The translations under genes were made by a program, and so were the position numbers. This document shows positions 1-6,667 of a DNA stretch of 8,001 nt, piece by piece. Below the pieces are notes generated by a model. It was not told the DNA's origin, searched no databases, and saw only the letters and a program-made list of their open reading frames with translations. This DNA comes from an uncultured Collinsella sp. (GTDB lineage: Bacteria > Actinomycetota > Coriobacteriia > Coriobacteriales > Coriobacteriaceae). The stretch lies in contig CALGZY010000204.1 of NCBI GenBank assembly GCA_937934355.1, forward strand, positions 1 through 8,001, given 5' to 3'. Each line of letters opens with the position of its first letter. The stretch's first letter is position 1.

Positions 1-68
1 GGGTCAGCCCGTGGGAGGCCAGGGCGCCGCTGACCGGTGGACGGCACCGAGCCGTGCGCTTGGACTGA
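1..68 (+). other. tail of an unrecognised upstream gene or structured RNA
   Basis: This edge fragment lies directly before a strong plus-strand terminator, so a transcript almost certainly enters from the left. One frame (from position 3) is open and stops with TGA at 66-68, ending in residues GGRHRAVRLD; this could be the last 21 codons of a protein I do not recognise. Against that, its codons (agg, gga, cgg, cga) are unlike those of the other genes here. The alternative is the 3' end of a structured RNA: GGTCAGC (2-8) pairs perfectly with GCTGACC (29-35), and ACGGC (41-45) with GCCGT (51-55). I compared it from memory with SRP RNA, RNase P RNA and tmRNA ends and saw no match. Confidence 0.3.
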
Positions 69-69
69 G

Positions 70-101
70 AAGGGGGAGGCCTCGCGGCCTCCCCCTTTTT
101 T
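70..101 (+). terminator. strong rho-independent terminator
   Basis: An 11-bp perfect GC-rich stem (71-81 with 86-96), extended by A-T pairing at its base, closes on a TCGC loop and runs into six T residues (96-101). It ends the transcript entering from the left edge. The other strand has no T-run after the stem, so it is at best a weak terminator for the convergent minus-strand gene at 166-633. Confidence 0.9.
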
Positions 102-111
102 GCGTTTACCG

Positions 112-134
112 GGCATAAATGACTCATTTACGCC
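112..134. repeat. 23-base near-perfect palindrome between convergent genes
   Basis: GGCATAAATGA and TCATTTACGCC flank a single central C. The arms are inverted complements except for one position. It lies 30 bases beyond the stop of the minus-strand gene. It could be a small hairpin that ends or stabilises that transcript, although no T-run follows on either strand, or a site for a dimeric DNA-binding protein. Function is unknown. Confidence 0.5.
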
Positions 135-165
135 AGACGATTTAATTCTTTTTGGTATTGAGCTT

Positions 166-633
166 TTATTTAAAGAAAATAAAACGAATAACAAGGGCAA
201 TTGCTATGGCTGCAATGATCAAAAGCAGGATTGTCAGTCGATGCTGCTTGCGTCGTTTACTTGATGAAACGAAGATTGATTTTCCCTGTTTTGGCGTTTC
301 GAGATAGCGAGCCGAATGCGTCAAGGTTTGCTTTGGTCGAGGACCTCTTTGTTGATGAGCGGCGGATGCTTTCAGTGGATCATCACTAGCTGCGCTGTTT
401 TTAGATAATGGTGCGTCTTTCAGATATATAGGGTCTCCCGAGGCGACGCCCATATGTTTACGTCCCGTTTGGGCATCCTCGAGCGTTTTATATCGATTTC
501 TCGTCACATACTCGGGCTCAGGATCATTAATGGGCTCTTGCGAGATGTGGGGGCGATGGAACCGTGGCGGCTGCGTGGAAGTTTCTTCCCCCTGCGTCTG
601 CATAAACATTTTGTTCTGGTTTTGGTCGTCCAT
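166..633 (-). CDS. uncharacterised tail-anchored membrane protein
   Basis: I do not recognise a family for this 155-residue protein. About 125 hydrophilic residues rich in Gln, Pro, Ser, Lys and Arg come first, with no obvious fold or catalytic motif and probably much disorder. A basic patch (KRRKQHR, about 126-132) and one hydrophobic stretch (about 133-154) end the protein. Under the positive-inside rule this predicts a cytoplasmic body held to the membrane by a C-terminal anchor; there is no signal peptide. The ATG at 631-633 is preceded by AAAGGG four bases upstream, an acceptable Shine-Dalgarno site. A candidate promoter lies further upstream at 703-732. The gene is more AT-rich than its neighbours. 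It is divergent from hsp20 and convergent with the left-edge transcript, so it is probably monocistronic. Intact frame, ribosome site and a credible membrane anchor argue for a real gene. Confidence 0.62.
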   Translation of the reverse strand: MDDQNQNKMFMQTQGEETSTQPPRFHRPHISQEPINDPEPEYVTRNRYKTLEDAQTGRKHMGVASGDPIYLKDAPLSKNSAASDDPLKASAAHQQRGPRPKQTLTHSARYLETPKQGKSIFVSSSKRRKQHRLTILLLIIAAIAIALVIRFIFFK

Positions 634-702
634 GATGCCCTTTAGCTCGTTACCAACAACGTGTACGCGCTCATTGTAAGCCCCTTGTTATTTGTAGCTG
701 CG

Positions 703-732
703 AACATACTCGTTATTTAAGCTCTGGTTCAA
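703..732 (-). promoter_or_regulatory. candidate promoter for the tail-anchored protein gene
   Basis: Read on the minus strand, TTGAAC (complement of 727-732) and TATGTT (complement of 703-708) are separated by 18 bases and resemble sigma-70 -35 and -10 boxes, each matching four of six consensus bases. The start codon is about 70 bases further on. A second -10-like TACAAT lies closer to the gene, around 674-679 on the complement, without a good -35. Prediction by eye only. Confidence 0.35.
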
Positions 733-734
733 AG

Positions 735-758
735 AACCTTAACCTTACTAAAACCTTA
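735..758 (+). repeat. three direct copies of AACCTTA
   Basis: AACCTTA begins at 735, 741 and 752, in the divergent region between the tail-anchored protein gene and hsp20. The last two copies are 11 bases apart, about one helical turn, so a protein could contact both on the same face. The first copy overlaps a small inverted repeat, GGTTC-AAA-GAACC (726-738), which also covers the -35-like box of the minus-strand promoter. The repeats could be a regulator site or chance in AT-rich DNA. Confidence 0.35.
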
Positions 759-889
759 GTTATACACACTTAGATATGCTTATAGTACTGGACTCAAAAA
801 ACTTTATAGTCGATGTATATATAAGCACTGTGTGGGCATATATAAGAGCGTCAAAAGAAGTCCCAGTCACCTAGAAGATGGCTCGGCAG
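759..889 (+). promoter_or_regulatory. AT-rich upstream region of hsp20
   Basis: The hsp20 promoter should lie here, but no clean sigma-70 pair stands out. Possible -10 boxes are TATAGT (805-810) and the TATATA run at 816-823; none has a TTGACA-like partner at 16-18 bases. ATATATAAG occurs twice (817-825 and 838-846), 21 bases apart from start to start. I looked for CIRCE (HrcA) and HAIR (HspR) operators and found only half-site resemblances, so known heat-shock repressor control is not supported. The sequence contains no other convincing gene. Confidence 0.35.
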
Positions 890-901
890 TCCTAAAAGGA
901 G
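890..901 (+). promoter_or_regulatory. hsp20 ribosome binding site inside a small inverted repeat
   Basis: AAAAGGAG (894-901) sits 8 bases before the ATG at 910 and fixes that start. TCCT (890-893) lies directly upstream and can pair with AGGA (897-900) across a three-base AAA loop. A second partner, GTCACCT around 867-873, could pair with AGGAGTGGT with wobbles and one bulge. Either would partly hide the ribosome site. Confidence 0.55.
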
Positions 902-909
902 TGGTAAAC

Positions 910-1341
910 ATGGCAAGCATGGTTCCTTATCGTTCGGTTTTTGGCGTTCGTCCTTCTGCTAGCTCGCTATTCGATCTGTTTGATGATATGACCGACCTTG
1001 CAAACAACTCGATTGCTTCCAAGGCGTTCCCCGTTGATGTCGAGGACAAGGGCGATGGCTATGAGGTCAAGTCCTATCTGACCGGCGTCGCCAAGGATGA
1101 CATCGACGTTGAACTTAACGAGGGTCGCCTGTCGATTAGCGTTAACGTTGTAGAGGACGAGGAGAACGAGGGCAAGAACTTCCTGCAGAAGGAGTTTAGC
1201 TCGTACAGCGCGACGCGTGGCGTATATCTGAAGGACGCTTCGAGCGAGGGCCTCTCTGCTAAGTATGCTGACGGCATCCTCACCGTTACGGTCCCCAAGA
1301 TCGTCGAGAAGAAGAACGTCACGAAGATCTCCATCGACTAA
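910..1341 (+). CDS. hsp20: small heat-shock protein, Hsp20/alpha-crystallin family
   Basis: An ATP-independent holdase chaperone that binds unfolding cytosolic proteins and keeps them soluble for refolding by ATP-driven chaperones. The 143-residue length is typical of bacterial small heat-shock proteins. A short N-terminal arm (1-39) with the motif SLFDLFDDM leads into the alpha-crystallin domain (about 40-132, beginning FPVDVEDKGDGYEV). The family's A-x-x-x-n-G-x-L signature appears as AKYADGIL (117-124), followed by TVTVPK. The tail ends with an I-x-I motif (ISI, 140-142), used in the family for oligomer assembly. The usual Ser/Phe-rich strand is replaced by EFSSYSATRGVYL, a minor variation. 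The start at 910 has a good ribosome site; an in-frame GTG at 832 would add 26 residues foreign to the family and has no ribosome site. Probably monocistronic, with a terminator 35 bases after the stop. Confidence 0.95.
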   Translation: MASMVPYRSVFGVRPSASSLFDLFDDMTDLANNSIASKAFPVDVEDKGDGYEVKSYLTGVAKDDIDVELNEGRLSISVNVVEDEENEGKNFLQKEFSSYSATRGVYLKDASSEGLSAKYADGILTVTVPKIVEKKNVTKISID

Positions 1342-1375
1342 CATCGTTCGTGTTCTGCGTTATTTAAAGACAACA

Positions 1376-1408
1376 AAAAGGGCTGGGAATCGCTTCCCGG
1401 CCCCTTTT
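1376..1408. terminator. bidirectional terminator between hsp20 and the hydrolase gene
   Basis: AAAAGGGCTGGGAA (1376-1389) pairs with TTCCCGGCCCCTTTT (1394-1408) around a TCGC loop, with one bulged C and one G-T pair. T-runs follow on both strands (TTTT on plus, TTTTT on minus). The hairpin sits between the hsp20 stop (1341) and the end of the minus-strand gene (1424), and should end both convergent transcripts. Confidence 0.9.
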
Positions 1409-1423
1409 GCTGTCTAGGACAGT

Positions 1424-2233
1424 CTATTGAATGGTTGCCGGCTGATACTGGCTTGCGGGGCGTATCGAGAGATTTCGCGATCCTTGGAGAAGGGTTGCGG
1501 AGCTGCCGACCTCGTCATCCAGGGTTGCGGCTAGAGCTTTGGCATAGCTTTTGACGGTAAGGCCCGGACGATTGTTTTCTTGGCTGATATGCATGGCAAT
1601 GAGCTGTTCGGTGCGATCGGTAACAAGTTCGCGCGCGGCTTCGGCGGCTTGGCTGTTGGAGAGGTGTCCCCTTGCAGACAGGATGCGCTCCTGAAGAAAG
1701 CGGGGATATTCTCCCTCGCGCAGCATGGTCACATCGTGGTTGCTTTCGAGTGCGAGGACTCGACAATCTTTGAGGGTTTTCATGGCTTGGCTCGATAGCT
1801 CTCCGGTGTCGGTGGCAAACCCAATGGAATCATCGAGAGCATTGAATCGATAGCCGACCGGATTGATGACATCGTGTGATGTTGAGTAGGTTTGCACGTG
1901 GATGCCGGCAATGGACAGGGCGTCGCCGGGATCGAATTCCTCGACAGGCAGATGCGAAAGATTTTCTTTGTTCGAAAGAGTGCCCCTGCTGGCAAAGAGG
2001 GGGCCGTGCCAGTGCTTGCACCAGACATTGAGGCCCTTGATGTGATCGCTATGCTCATGAGTAATGAGAAGAGCCGAGACGTTGTCTGCCGAGAGCCCCA
2101 GTTCTGCCATGCGCTTTAATGTCTCGCGGCGAGACAGTCCGTCATCGACCATAATGAGCCCCTGCGGGCCCTCGATGAGTGCGCAGTTGCCTTTAGAGCC
2201 ACTGCCGAGGATATGAAGGTGCAGGCAAGACAT
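1424..2233 (-). CDS. metallo-beta-lactamase-fold hydrolase, YycJ/WalJ type
   Basis: A 269-residue cytosolic two-metal hydrolase; members of this subfamily are best known as YycJ/WalJ (VicX) of Firmicutes, thought to act as phosphodiesterase/nuclease-type enzymes on nucleic acid. The N-terminal GSGSKGNC (10-17) is typical of the subfamily. Metal ligands are all visible: H59-x-H61-x-D63-H64 (THEHSDH), H120 (TSHD), D142 (FATDTGE), H166 (ESNHD) and H215 (AMHISQ), with GHLSN at 189-193. Length fits the family. In Firmicutes the gene usually follows the walRK two-component genes; here it stands alone, divergent from tilS with 48 bases between starts, so a cell-wall-signalling link is not supported by context. 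The ribosome site is weak (GGA about 7 bases before the ATG). The substrate cannot be told from sequence. Confidence 0.9.
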   Translation of the reverse strand: MSCLHLHILGSGSKGNCALIEGPQGLIMVDDGLSRRETLKRMAELGLSADNVSALLITHEHSDHIKGLNVWCKHWHGPLFASRGTLSNKENLSHLPVEEFDPGDALSIAGIHVQTYSTSHDVINPVGYRFNALDDSIGFATDTGELSSQAMKTLKDCRVLALESNHDVTMLREGEYPRFLQERILSARGHLSNSQAAEAARELVTDRTEQLIAMHISQENNRPGLTVKSYAKALAATLDDEVGSSATLLQGSRNLSIRPASQYQPATIQ

Positions 2234-2281
2234 AAGATTCCAAAGGATACAATGGGTGCGGACGAATAAAGGAGGAAGCGA
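2234..2281. promoter_or_regulatory. compact divergent promoter region, hydrolase/tilS
   Basis: Only 48 bases separate the two divergent start codons, so the promoters must overlap each other or the 5' ends of the genes. TACAAT (2248-2253) is a plausible plus-strand -10 box for tilS; no convincing -35 was seen at 16-18 bases upstream. AAAGGAGG (2268-2275), a near-ideal ribosome site, lies six bases before the tilS ATG at 2282 and decides that start. Confidence 0.5.
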
Positions 2282-3820
2282 ATGCCAACGGTATCACAGC
2301 ATTACGGACACCATGCCGTGCCTGGGGCAGTCGATGAGACCCGGACGAGGCAGCAGGCAGCTCCTGTCGTGCTCATGGTATCAGGCGGCGCGGACTCGAC
2401 GGCACTGCTTCTTATGGCGTGCACATCAAAGCTGGATATCCAAGACGGACGCGGTGTTGCCCCCATTGCTCGCGAGCGCCTGCATGTGCTGCATGTAAAC
2501 CATCATCTGCGCGGCAAGGCGTCCGATGGCGACGAGGCCTTTGTGCGTGAGCTCTGCGCGAAATATGGTTTACCGCTGTGCGTGGAGCACGCATATTTTG
2601 ATGATGAATCGGGCAATATCGAGGCGGCTGCCCGCGAGGTACGCTATGCCGCGGCGCGGAGGTATGTTCGCGAGCTCTGCGCCCAGACGGGGGCACCGCG
2701 AACGGCGGCTCGTATCTGCACCGCGCACACGTCTTCGGATCGCGCGGAAACGTTTTTGATGAACGCGATTAAGGGTTCAGGGCCTGCTGGCCTATCGAGC
2801 ATTCCTCGCCGGAGGAATATCGTGGTGCGTCCCTTGCTCGACCTAACTCATGGCGAGCTGGTGGGCTATCTGCAGGTACATGGTCAGCCGTGGCGTGAAG
2901 ACGAGAGCAATGAGGATATCTCGTATCTGCGAAACTACGTGCGCCATCGGGTAATGCCAGTGGTGGCACAGCGTAATGCGAGCGTGTGCAAGACGATTGG
3001 CGCCGCCTGTGAGATCTTGGGTGATGAAGATGCGTTTCTATCCCAGCTGTCGGCACAGGCGTTTCGAAGCTGTTTGCGCAAAGAGGCAGCGGGCGCACTG
3101 GTGCTCGATGCCAGGCGCCTTGCTGCGGCCGAGGTGGTAATCGCGCGGCGCATCGTGCGACTGGCGATCAAACGCATCGATCCGGACGCTCGTCCCGAGA
3201 TGCGACATGTGGAGCGAGTCCTTTCCTGCGTTGCCGAAGGCACAGGCTCGGTCACGCTTCCGGCGGGAATTGACGCGCGCGTCGAGTTTGGCATGCTAGC
3301 GTTTAAGGCGCCGGCGGCTCGCGAGGGCCTGGTCGCGGACTGGGTTACCGTACCCGGTCGTTTGCCGTTGGGCGGGGGGCGCATGCTGGTCGCAGAGCCG
3401 ATGGCCGTTGAGCCGGGATGCGATATCGTGCGCCGCGCCCGTGAGCTTGCGGTTGCCGGGGAAGTGACAGCTTTGGTAGACGCGGCTGCCCTGGGTTTTG
3501 CCGACAGCGATAGTGAGCGGATCCTGGCGGGCTCACGTGGCGAGATCCCTGCCGAGGCGCGATTGGCGCGCCTGTGGGTGGACGGTCCCGCACCGGGAGA
3601 CGTGATGTGCCCGTTAGGGATGAGTGGCCGAAGCAAGAAAGTATCCGACTTGCTAGGTGAGGCTCGCATTCCCGTTTCCGAGCGCGCCGGCGTGCCCATG
3701 GTGAGGACGGCGCCGGGGGGTGCCGTGGTGTGGGTCGCCGGAGTTCGCGCGGACGAGCGTTTTAAGTGCACGGCCGCAACGCGCGTGGTATATCTGCTCC
3801 GCGTGGTCGATGCGGAATAG
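2282..3820 (+). CDS. tilS: tRNA(Ile)-lysidine synthetase
   Basis: Attaches lysine to C34 of the CAU-anticodon isoleucine tRNA using ATP, making lysidine, so that the tRNA reads AUA and is charged with isoleucine rather than methionine. It is essential in most bacteria and cytosolic. The N-terminal PP-loop ATPase domain shows SGGADST (34-40), HVNHHLRG (71-78) and the AH-x3-D-x-AET-x-L block from A148 to about residue 171, ending GSGPAGL. The segment WREDESNEDISYLRNYVRH is the conserved W-x-E-D-x-SN...RN-x-x-RH signature. The C-terminal TilS domain is recognisable by RSKKVSDLLGEARIP and VVWVAGVRADERF near the end. At 512 residues it is somewhat longer than the usual 430-470, with about 30 residues before the PP-loop. 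Its place before hpt and ftsH is widely conserved. It has no obvious T-run terminator of its own, so read-through into hpt is likely. Confidence 0.96.
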   Translation: MPTVSQHYGHHAVPGAVDETRTRQQAAPVVLMVSGGADSTALLLMACTSKLDIQDGRGVAPIARERLHVLHVNHHLRGKASDGDEAFVRELCAKYGLPLCVEHAYFDDESGNIEAAAREVRYAAARRYVRELCAQTGAPRTAARICTAHTSSDRAETFLMNAIKGSGPAGLSSIPRRRNIVVRPLLDLTHGELVGYLQVHGQPWREDESNEDISYLRNYVRHRVMPVVAQRNASVCKTIGAACEILGDEDAFLSQLSAQAFRSCLRKEAAGALVLDARRLAAAEVVIARRIVRLAIKRIDPDARPEMRHVERVLSCVAEGTGSVTLPAGIDARVEFGMLAFKAPAAREGLVADWVTVPGRLPLGGGRMLVAEPMAVEPGCDIVRRARELAVAGEVTALVDAAALGFADSDSERILAGSRGEIPAEARLARLWVDGPAPGDVMCPLGMSGRSKKVSDLLGEARIPVSERAGVPMVRTAPGGAVVWVAGVRADERFKCTAATRVVYLLRVVDAE

Positions 3821-3871
3821 CGTCCCACGCCTGCTATTCTGTGCGACGTTGACGGTATTCCCGCGCTGATG

Positions 3872-3902
3872 GCGCACGGGCTGGTAAATTTACCCCGTGC
3901 GC
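3872..3902. repeat. 31-base palindrome at the hpt promoter
   Basis: The centre GGTAAATTTACC (3883-3894) is a perfect 12-base palindrome. It is flanked by perfectly complementary 8-base arms, GCGCACGG (3872-3879) and CCGTGCGC (3895-3902), with three unpaired bases (GCT, 3880-3882) on the left side only. It lies in the 147-base gap between tilS and hpt and ends three bases before the predicted -10 box of hpt, so it covers the -35 position. It may be a repressor operator for hpt-ftsH, or in RNA a hairpin at the end of tilS; no T-run follows, which disfavours a terminator. Confidence 0.6.
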
Positions 3903-3911
3903 TGCTAGAAT
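3903..3911 (+). promoter_or_regulatory. candidate extended -10 promoter for hpt-ftsH
   Basis: TGC followed by TAGAAT (3906-3911) matches the extended -10 pattern TGnTATAAT with one mismatch in the hexamer. Such promoters often lack a good -35, and none is seen; GGTAAA (3883-3888) at that position belongs to the palindrome. Transcription would start near 3918, leaving about a 50-base leader before the hpt ATG. Confidence 0.45.
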
Positions 3912-3967
3912 GTGTAGTTCGCGTCCATACGGCGGTGTGTGGGCGATAAGCACAAGAAAGGGTTGTC

Positions 3968-4516
3968 ATGGCTTCTCAACATCCGGATATCGAGAAGGTT
4001 CTGTTCACGCAGGAGGATATCGACGGTATCGTCTCTCGCCTGGGCGAGGAGATTACGCGCGACTACGCGGGTAAGGATCTGGTGCTGATTGCGGTCCTGC
4101 GCGGCGCCGTGGTCTTTATGGGCGACCTGATGCGTAAGATCGAGCTGCCGACCAACATCGATTTCATGGCTGTTTCGAGCTACGGCGACGGTGTGAAGTC
4201 CTCGGGTATCGTGCGTATCATTAAGGACCTGGATATCGACATCCGCGGTCGCGACGTGCTGATCGTCGAGGACATTCTGGACTCGGGCCTGACGCTCAAG
4301 TATCTGATGAAGAACCTCGAGAGCCGCAAGCCCGCTTCTCTGGAGGTCGCCGCCTTCCTGTGGAAGGACGTTGAGGACCGCGTCTCGGCCATCACGCCCA
4401 AGTATGTTGGAACCCATTGCCCCGATGCCTTTGTGGTGGGCTACGGCCTCGACTATGCCGAGCGCTATCGCAACCTTCCGTATCTGGGCATTTTGAAACC
4501 GGAGGTTTATTCGTAA
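3968..4516 (+). CDS. hpt: hypoxanthine phosphoribosyltransferase
   Basis: A purine salvage enzyme: it joins hypoxanthine (and usually guanine) to PRPP, giving IMP or GMP plus pyrophosphate, in the cytosol. The 182-residue length is typical of bacterial Hpt. The PRPP-binding signature VLIVEDILDSGLTL (97-110) contains the acidic pair E101-D102 and D105, the likely proton acceptor. LRGA (44-47) matches the pyrophosphate loop, SSYGD at 70-74 begins the flexible active-site loop, K133 (FLWK) is the base-contacting lysine, and F155 to D162 (FVVGYGLD) gives the base-stacking aromatic and the conserved Asp. The ATG is preceded by AGAAAGGG five bases upstream. It lies 147 bases after tilS and one base before ftsH. 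Hpt alone, separately from FtsH, explains the salvage role; in B. subtilis HprT and TilS together have been reported to influence ftsH expression. Confidence 0.96.
   Translation: MASQHPDIEKVLFTQEDIDGIVSRLGEEITRDYAGKDLVLIAVLRGAVVFMGDLMRKIELPTNIDFMAVSSYGDGVKSSGIVRIIKDLDIDIRGRDVLIVEDILDSGLTLKYLMKNLESRKPASLEVAAFLWKDVEDRVSAITPKYVGTHCPDAFVVGYGLDYAERYRNLPYLGILKPEVYS
4501..4505 (+). promoter_or_regulatory. ribosome binding site for ftsH inside the hpt gene
   Basis: GGAGG lies in the last codons of hpt, 12 bases before the ftsH ATG (4518), longer than the usual 5-9 base spacing. With only one base between the hpt stop and this ATG, terminating ribosomes probably help initiation here (translational coupling). 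Confidence 0.55.
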
Positions 4517-4517
4517 G

Positions 4518-6656
4518 ATGCCCGACGACCGTAACGACAACAATTCCCAGACTCCCCGGGACCCAAAGATCCCGGGGATGCCCGGAGGCAAGAAGCCCAC
4601 GCGTACGGGCTGGCTGTATTTTCTTTTGGCTTGCGCGCTTCTGGGCTATGCCTTCTTTAATATGGGTTCCGGCTTTGCCAGCCCCAGCAATACCGTTAAG
4701 CTCGCGACGAGCGAGATGGTCAGCGCCATCAAGCAGGATCGCGTCGAAGATCTGACCTATACGGTTCAAGACGGAAGCGTGACGGGTCATTACTGGAAGA
4801 CAAAAAAGGACAAGGGCGATACGAGCGAGCTCAACAGCTTCTCTTCGACCTATGTCGGCTCCGATTCGCTTGCCGAGCTCATGGCGGAGCACCCTGATAC
4901 CAAGTACATCGTCAACACCAACGATCCCGATTTTTGGGGCGACTTGGCGATGAGTGTGCTTCCGACGATCGCCCTTATTGCCATCATGTTCTACTTTATG
5001 CGCCAGATGATGGGCGCCAACAACAGGAACATGCAGTTTGGCAAGACCAACGCCAAGACCAACGAGGCCACACGCCCCAAGGTCAAGTTTGAAGACGTTG
5101 CAGGCGTGGACGAGGCAGTCGAGGAGCTCGAGGAGATCCGTGACTTTTTGAGCGATCCGGATCGCTATCGCAAATTGGGCGCCAAGATCCCGCGTGGTGT
5201 GTTGCTGGTTGGCCCTCCGGGCACCGGTAAAACGCTGCTGGCCAAGGCCGTTGCCGGCGAGGCGGGCGTGCCGTTCTTTAGCATCTCGGGTTCCGACTTT
5301 GTCGAGATGTTCGTAGGTGTCGGTGCCAGCCGTGTGCGTGACCTCTTTAAGGAGGCCAAGTCCCAGGCCCCGTCGATCATCTTCATCGATGAGATCGATG
5401 CCGTGGGACGCCAGCGCGGAGCTGGCTTGGGCGGCGGTCACGACGAGCGCGAGCAGACGCTCAACCAGCTGCTGGTCGAGATGGACGGCTTTGAGGAAAG
5501 CGAGTCGGTCATCCTGATCGCTGCGACCAACCGTCTTGACATCCTGGATCCGGCATTGCTGCGTCCCGGCCGTTTTGACCGCCAGGTTACGGTCGACCGT
5601 CCGGATGTGAAGGGCCGCGAGCAGATCTTGCGCGTGCATGCCGAGAACAAGCCGATGGACGAGGACGTTAAGTTTGAGAAACTCGCCCAGATGACCGTTG
5701 GCTTTACTGGCGCCGATTTGGCGAACCTGCTCAACGAGTCTGCGCTGCTGGCTGCCCGCCGCCATCGTTCCGTGATCTCGATGGACGAGGTCGAGGAATC
5801 GATGGAGCGTGTGATTGCCGGACCGCAGCGCAAGGGTCGCGTGATGACCGAGGCCGAGCGCACCACGATTGCCTACCACGAGAGCGGTCACGCTTTGGTG
5901 GGCCACATCCTGGAGCACTCCGATCCGGTCCACAAGATCTCGATCGTCAGCCGCGGTCAGGCTCTGGGCTACACGCTGCAGCTTCCGCAGGAGGACCACT
6001 TCCTCAAGACCAAGAACGAGATGCTCGACGAGCTCGCCGTGTTCTTGGGCGGTCGCGTTGCCGAGGAGCTCATGTGCGATGACATTACGTCGGGCGCGAG
6101 CAACGATCTGGAGCGCGCAACCAAGATGGCGCGCGAGATGGTCACGCGCTTGGGCATGAGCGAGGAGCTGGGCACGCAAGTGTTTGGCGAGGCGCAACAT
6201 CAGGTGTTCCTTGGTCGCGATTACGCCGATCACCAGGATTACTCCGAGGAGACGGCGCGCCGCATCGATATCGAGGTTCAGCGCATTATGCGTGAGGCCC
6301 ATCGTCACGCGGTCGAGATTCTGGATGCCCGCCGCGATCAGCTCGATCTGATGGCCAAGGTGCTGCTTGAGCGCGAGACCGTCGAGGGTGACGCCGTGAA
6401 CGCCCTGCTCGACAACGAGTGGGATGTCTACCTTGAGCGCGAGGGCGATATCCTGGCGGCCAAGGAGGAGCGCAACGCCAAGGCGGCCGGCATGCCGACC
6501 AAGATGCGTGCGCCTCGCATGAGCGAGGAGGAGCTGGCGGCTGATGCCGCGGCATTTGCGCAGGCGGCCATGCAGGAGGATGCCGAAGCCGCATCCGATG
6601 ATGCCGGCGATGACTGTGCCGTCAATGCCGGTGCCGACACCGACGCCGACAAATAG
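4518..6656 (+). CDS. ftsH: ATP-dependent zinc metalloprotease FtsH
   Basis: A hexameric membrane AAA+ protease that extracts and degrades damaged membrane proteins and some short-lived cytosolic proteins. In the 712 residues: a Pro/Asn-rich cytoplasmic start (1-30); membrane segment 1 (about 31-49); an extracytoplasmic domain of roughly 95 residues; membrane segment 2 (about 145-162); then the AAA+ domain with Walker A GPPGTGKT (232-239), pore motif FVG (265-267), Walker B IIFIDEID (D291, E292) and arginine fingers R349 and R352. The zinc protease domain has HESGH (H454, E455, H458) and the third ligand D530 (SNDLERA). All catalytic residues are present. Residues after about 655 form a low-complexity acidic Ala/Asp-rich tail, making it longer than E. 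coli FtsH. It is the last gene of the tilS-hpt-ftsH run, with a terminator 12 bases after the stop. Confidence 0.98.
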   Translation: MPDDRNDNNSQTPRDPKIPGMPGGKKPTRTGWLYFLLACALLGYAFFNMGSGFASPSNTVKLATSEMVSAIKQDRVEDLTYTVQDGSVTGHYWKTKKDKGDTSELNSFSSTYVGSDSLAELMAEHPDTKYIVNTNDPDFWGDLAMSVLPTIALIAIMFYFMRQMMGANNRNMQFGKTNAKTNEATRPKVKFEDVAGVDEAVEELEEIRDFLSDPDRYRKLGAKIPRGVLLVGPPGTGKTLLAKAVAGEAGVPFFSISGSDFVEMFVGVGASRVRDLFKEAKSQAPSIIFIDEIDAVGRQRGAGLGGGHDEREQTLNQLLVEMDGFEESESVILIAATNRLDILDPALLRPGRFDRQVTVDRPDVKGREQILRVHAENKPMDEDVKFEKLAQMTVGFTGADLANLLNESALLAARRHRSVISMDEVEESMERVIAGPQRKGRVMTEAERTTIAYHESGHALVGHILEHSDPVHKISIVSRGQALGYTLQLPQEDHFLKTKNEMLDELAVFLGGRVAEELMCDDITSGASNDLERATKMAREMVTRLGMSEELGTQVFGEAQHQVFLGRDYADHQDYSEETARRIDIEVQRIMREAHRHAVEILDARRDQLDLMAKVLLERETVEGDAVNALLDNEWDVYLEREGDILAAKEERNAKAAGMPTKMRAPRMSEEELAADAAAFAQAAMQEDAEAASDDAGDDCAVNAGADTDADK
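4553..4578 (+). repeat. GC-rich hairpin at the start of the ftsH coding region
   Basis: TCCCCGGGA (4553-4561) and TCCCGGGGA (4570-4578) form a perfect 9-bp stem with an eight-base loop, 36 bases into ftsH (codons 12-21). The encoded stretch, TPRDPKIPG, lies in the poorly conserved leader before the first membrane segment, so the nucleotide pattern is not forced by protein function. In mRNA it could slow early elongation or tune initiation. Confidence 0.5.
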
Positions 6657-6667
6657 CCTTTGTGGCG

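Noticed and set aside
454..645. A 63-codon plus-strand open frame inside the tail-anchored protein gene
   Set aside because: No ribosome site and no recognisable features; the minus-strand frame is longer and has a coherent membrane anchor.
759..889. CIRCE or HAIR heat-shock operator upstream of hsp20
   Set aside because: Only half-site resemblances (AAGCACT near 823; ACTCAA near 792) were found, without the inverted partner at the required spacing.
832..909. Upstream in-frame GTG start for hsp20
   Set aside because: It has no ribosome site, adds 26 residues unlike any Hsp20 N-terminus, and the ATG at 910 has AAAAGGAG at good spacing.
2935..3969. A 344-codon open frame antisense to tilS
   Set aside because: It is Ser/Thr/Arg/Ala-rich with no recognisable domain and lies opposite a complete TilS; a reverse-strand shadow.
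3905..4600. A 231-codon open frame antisense to hpt
   Set aside because: It overlaps hpt throughout, shows no family motif and has no sensible operon context.
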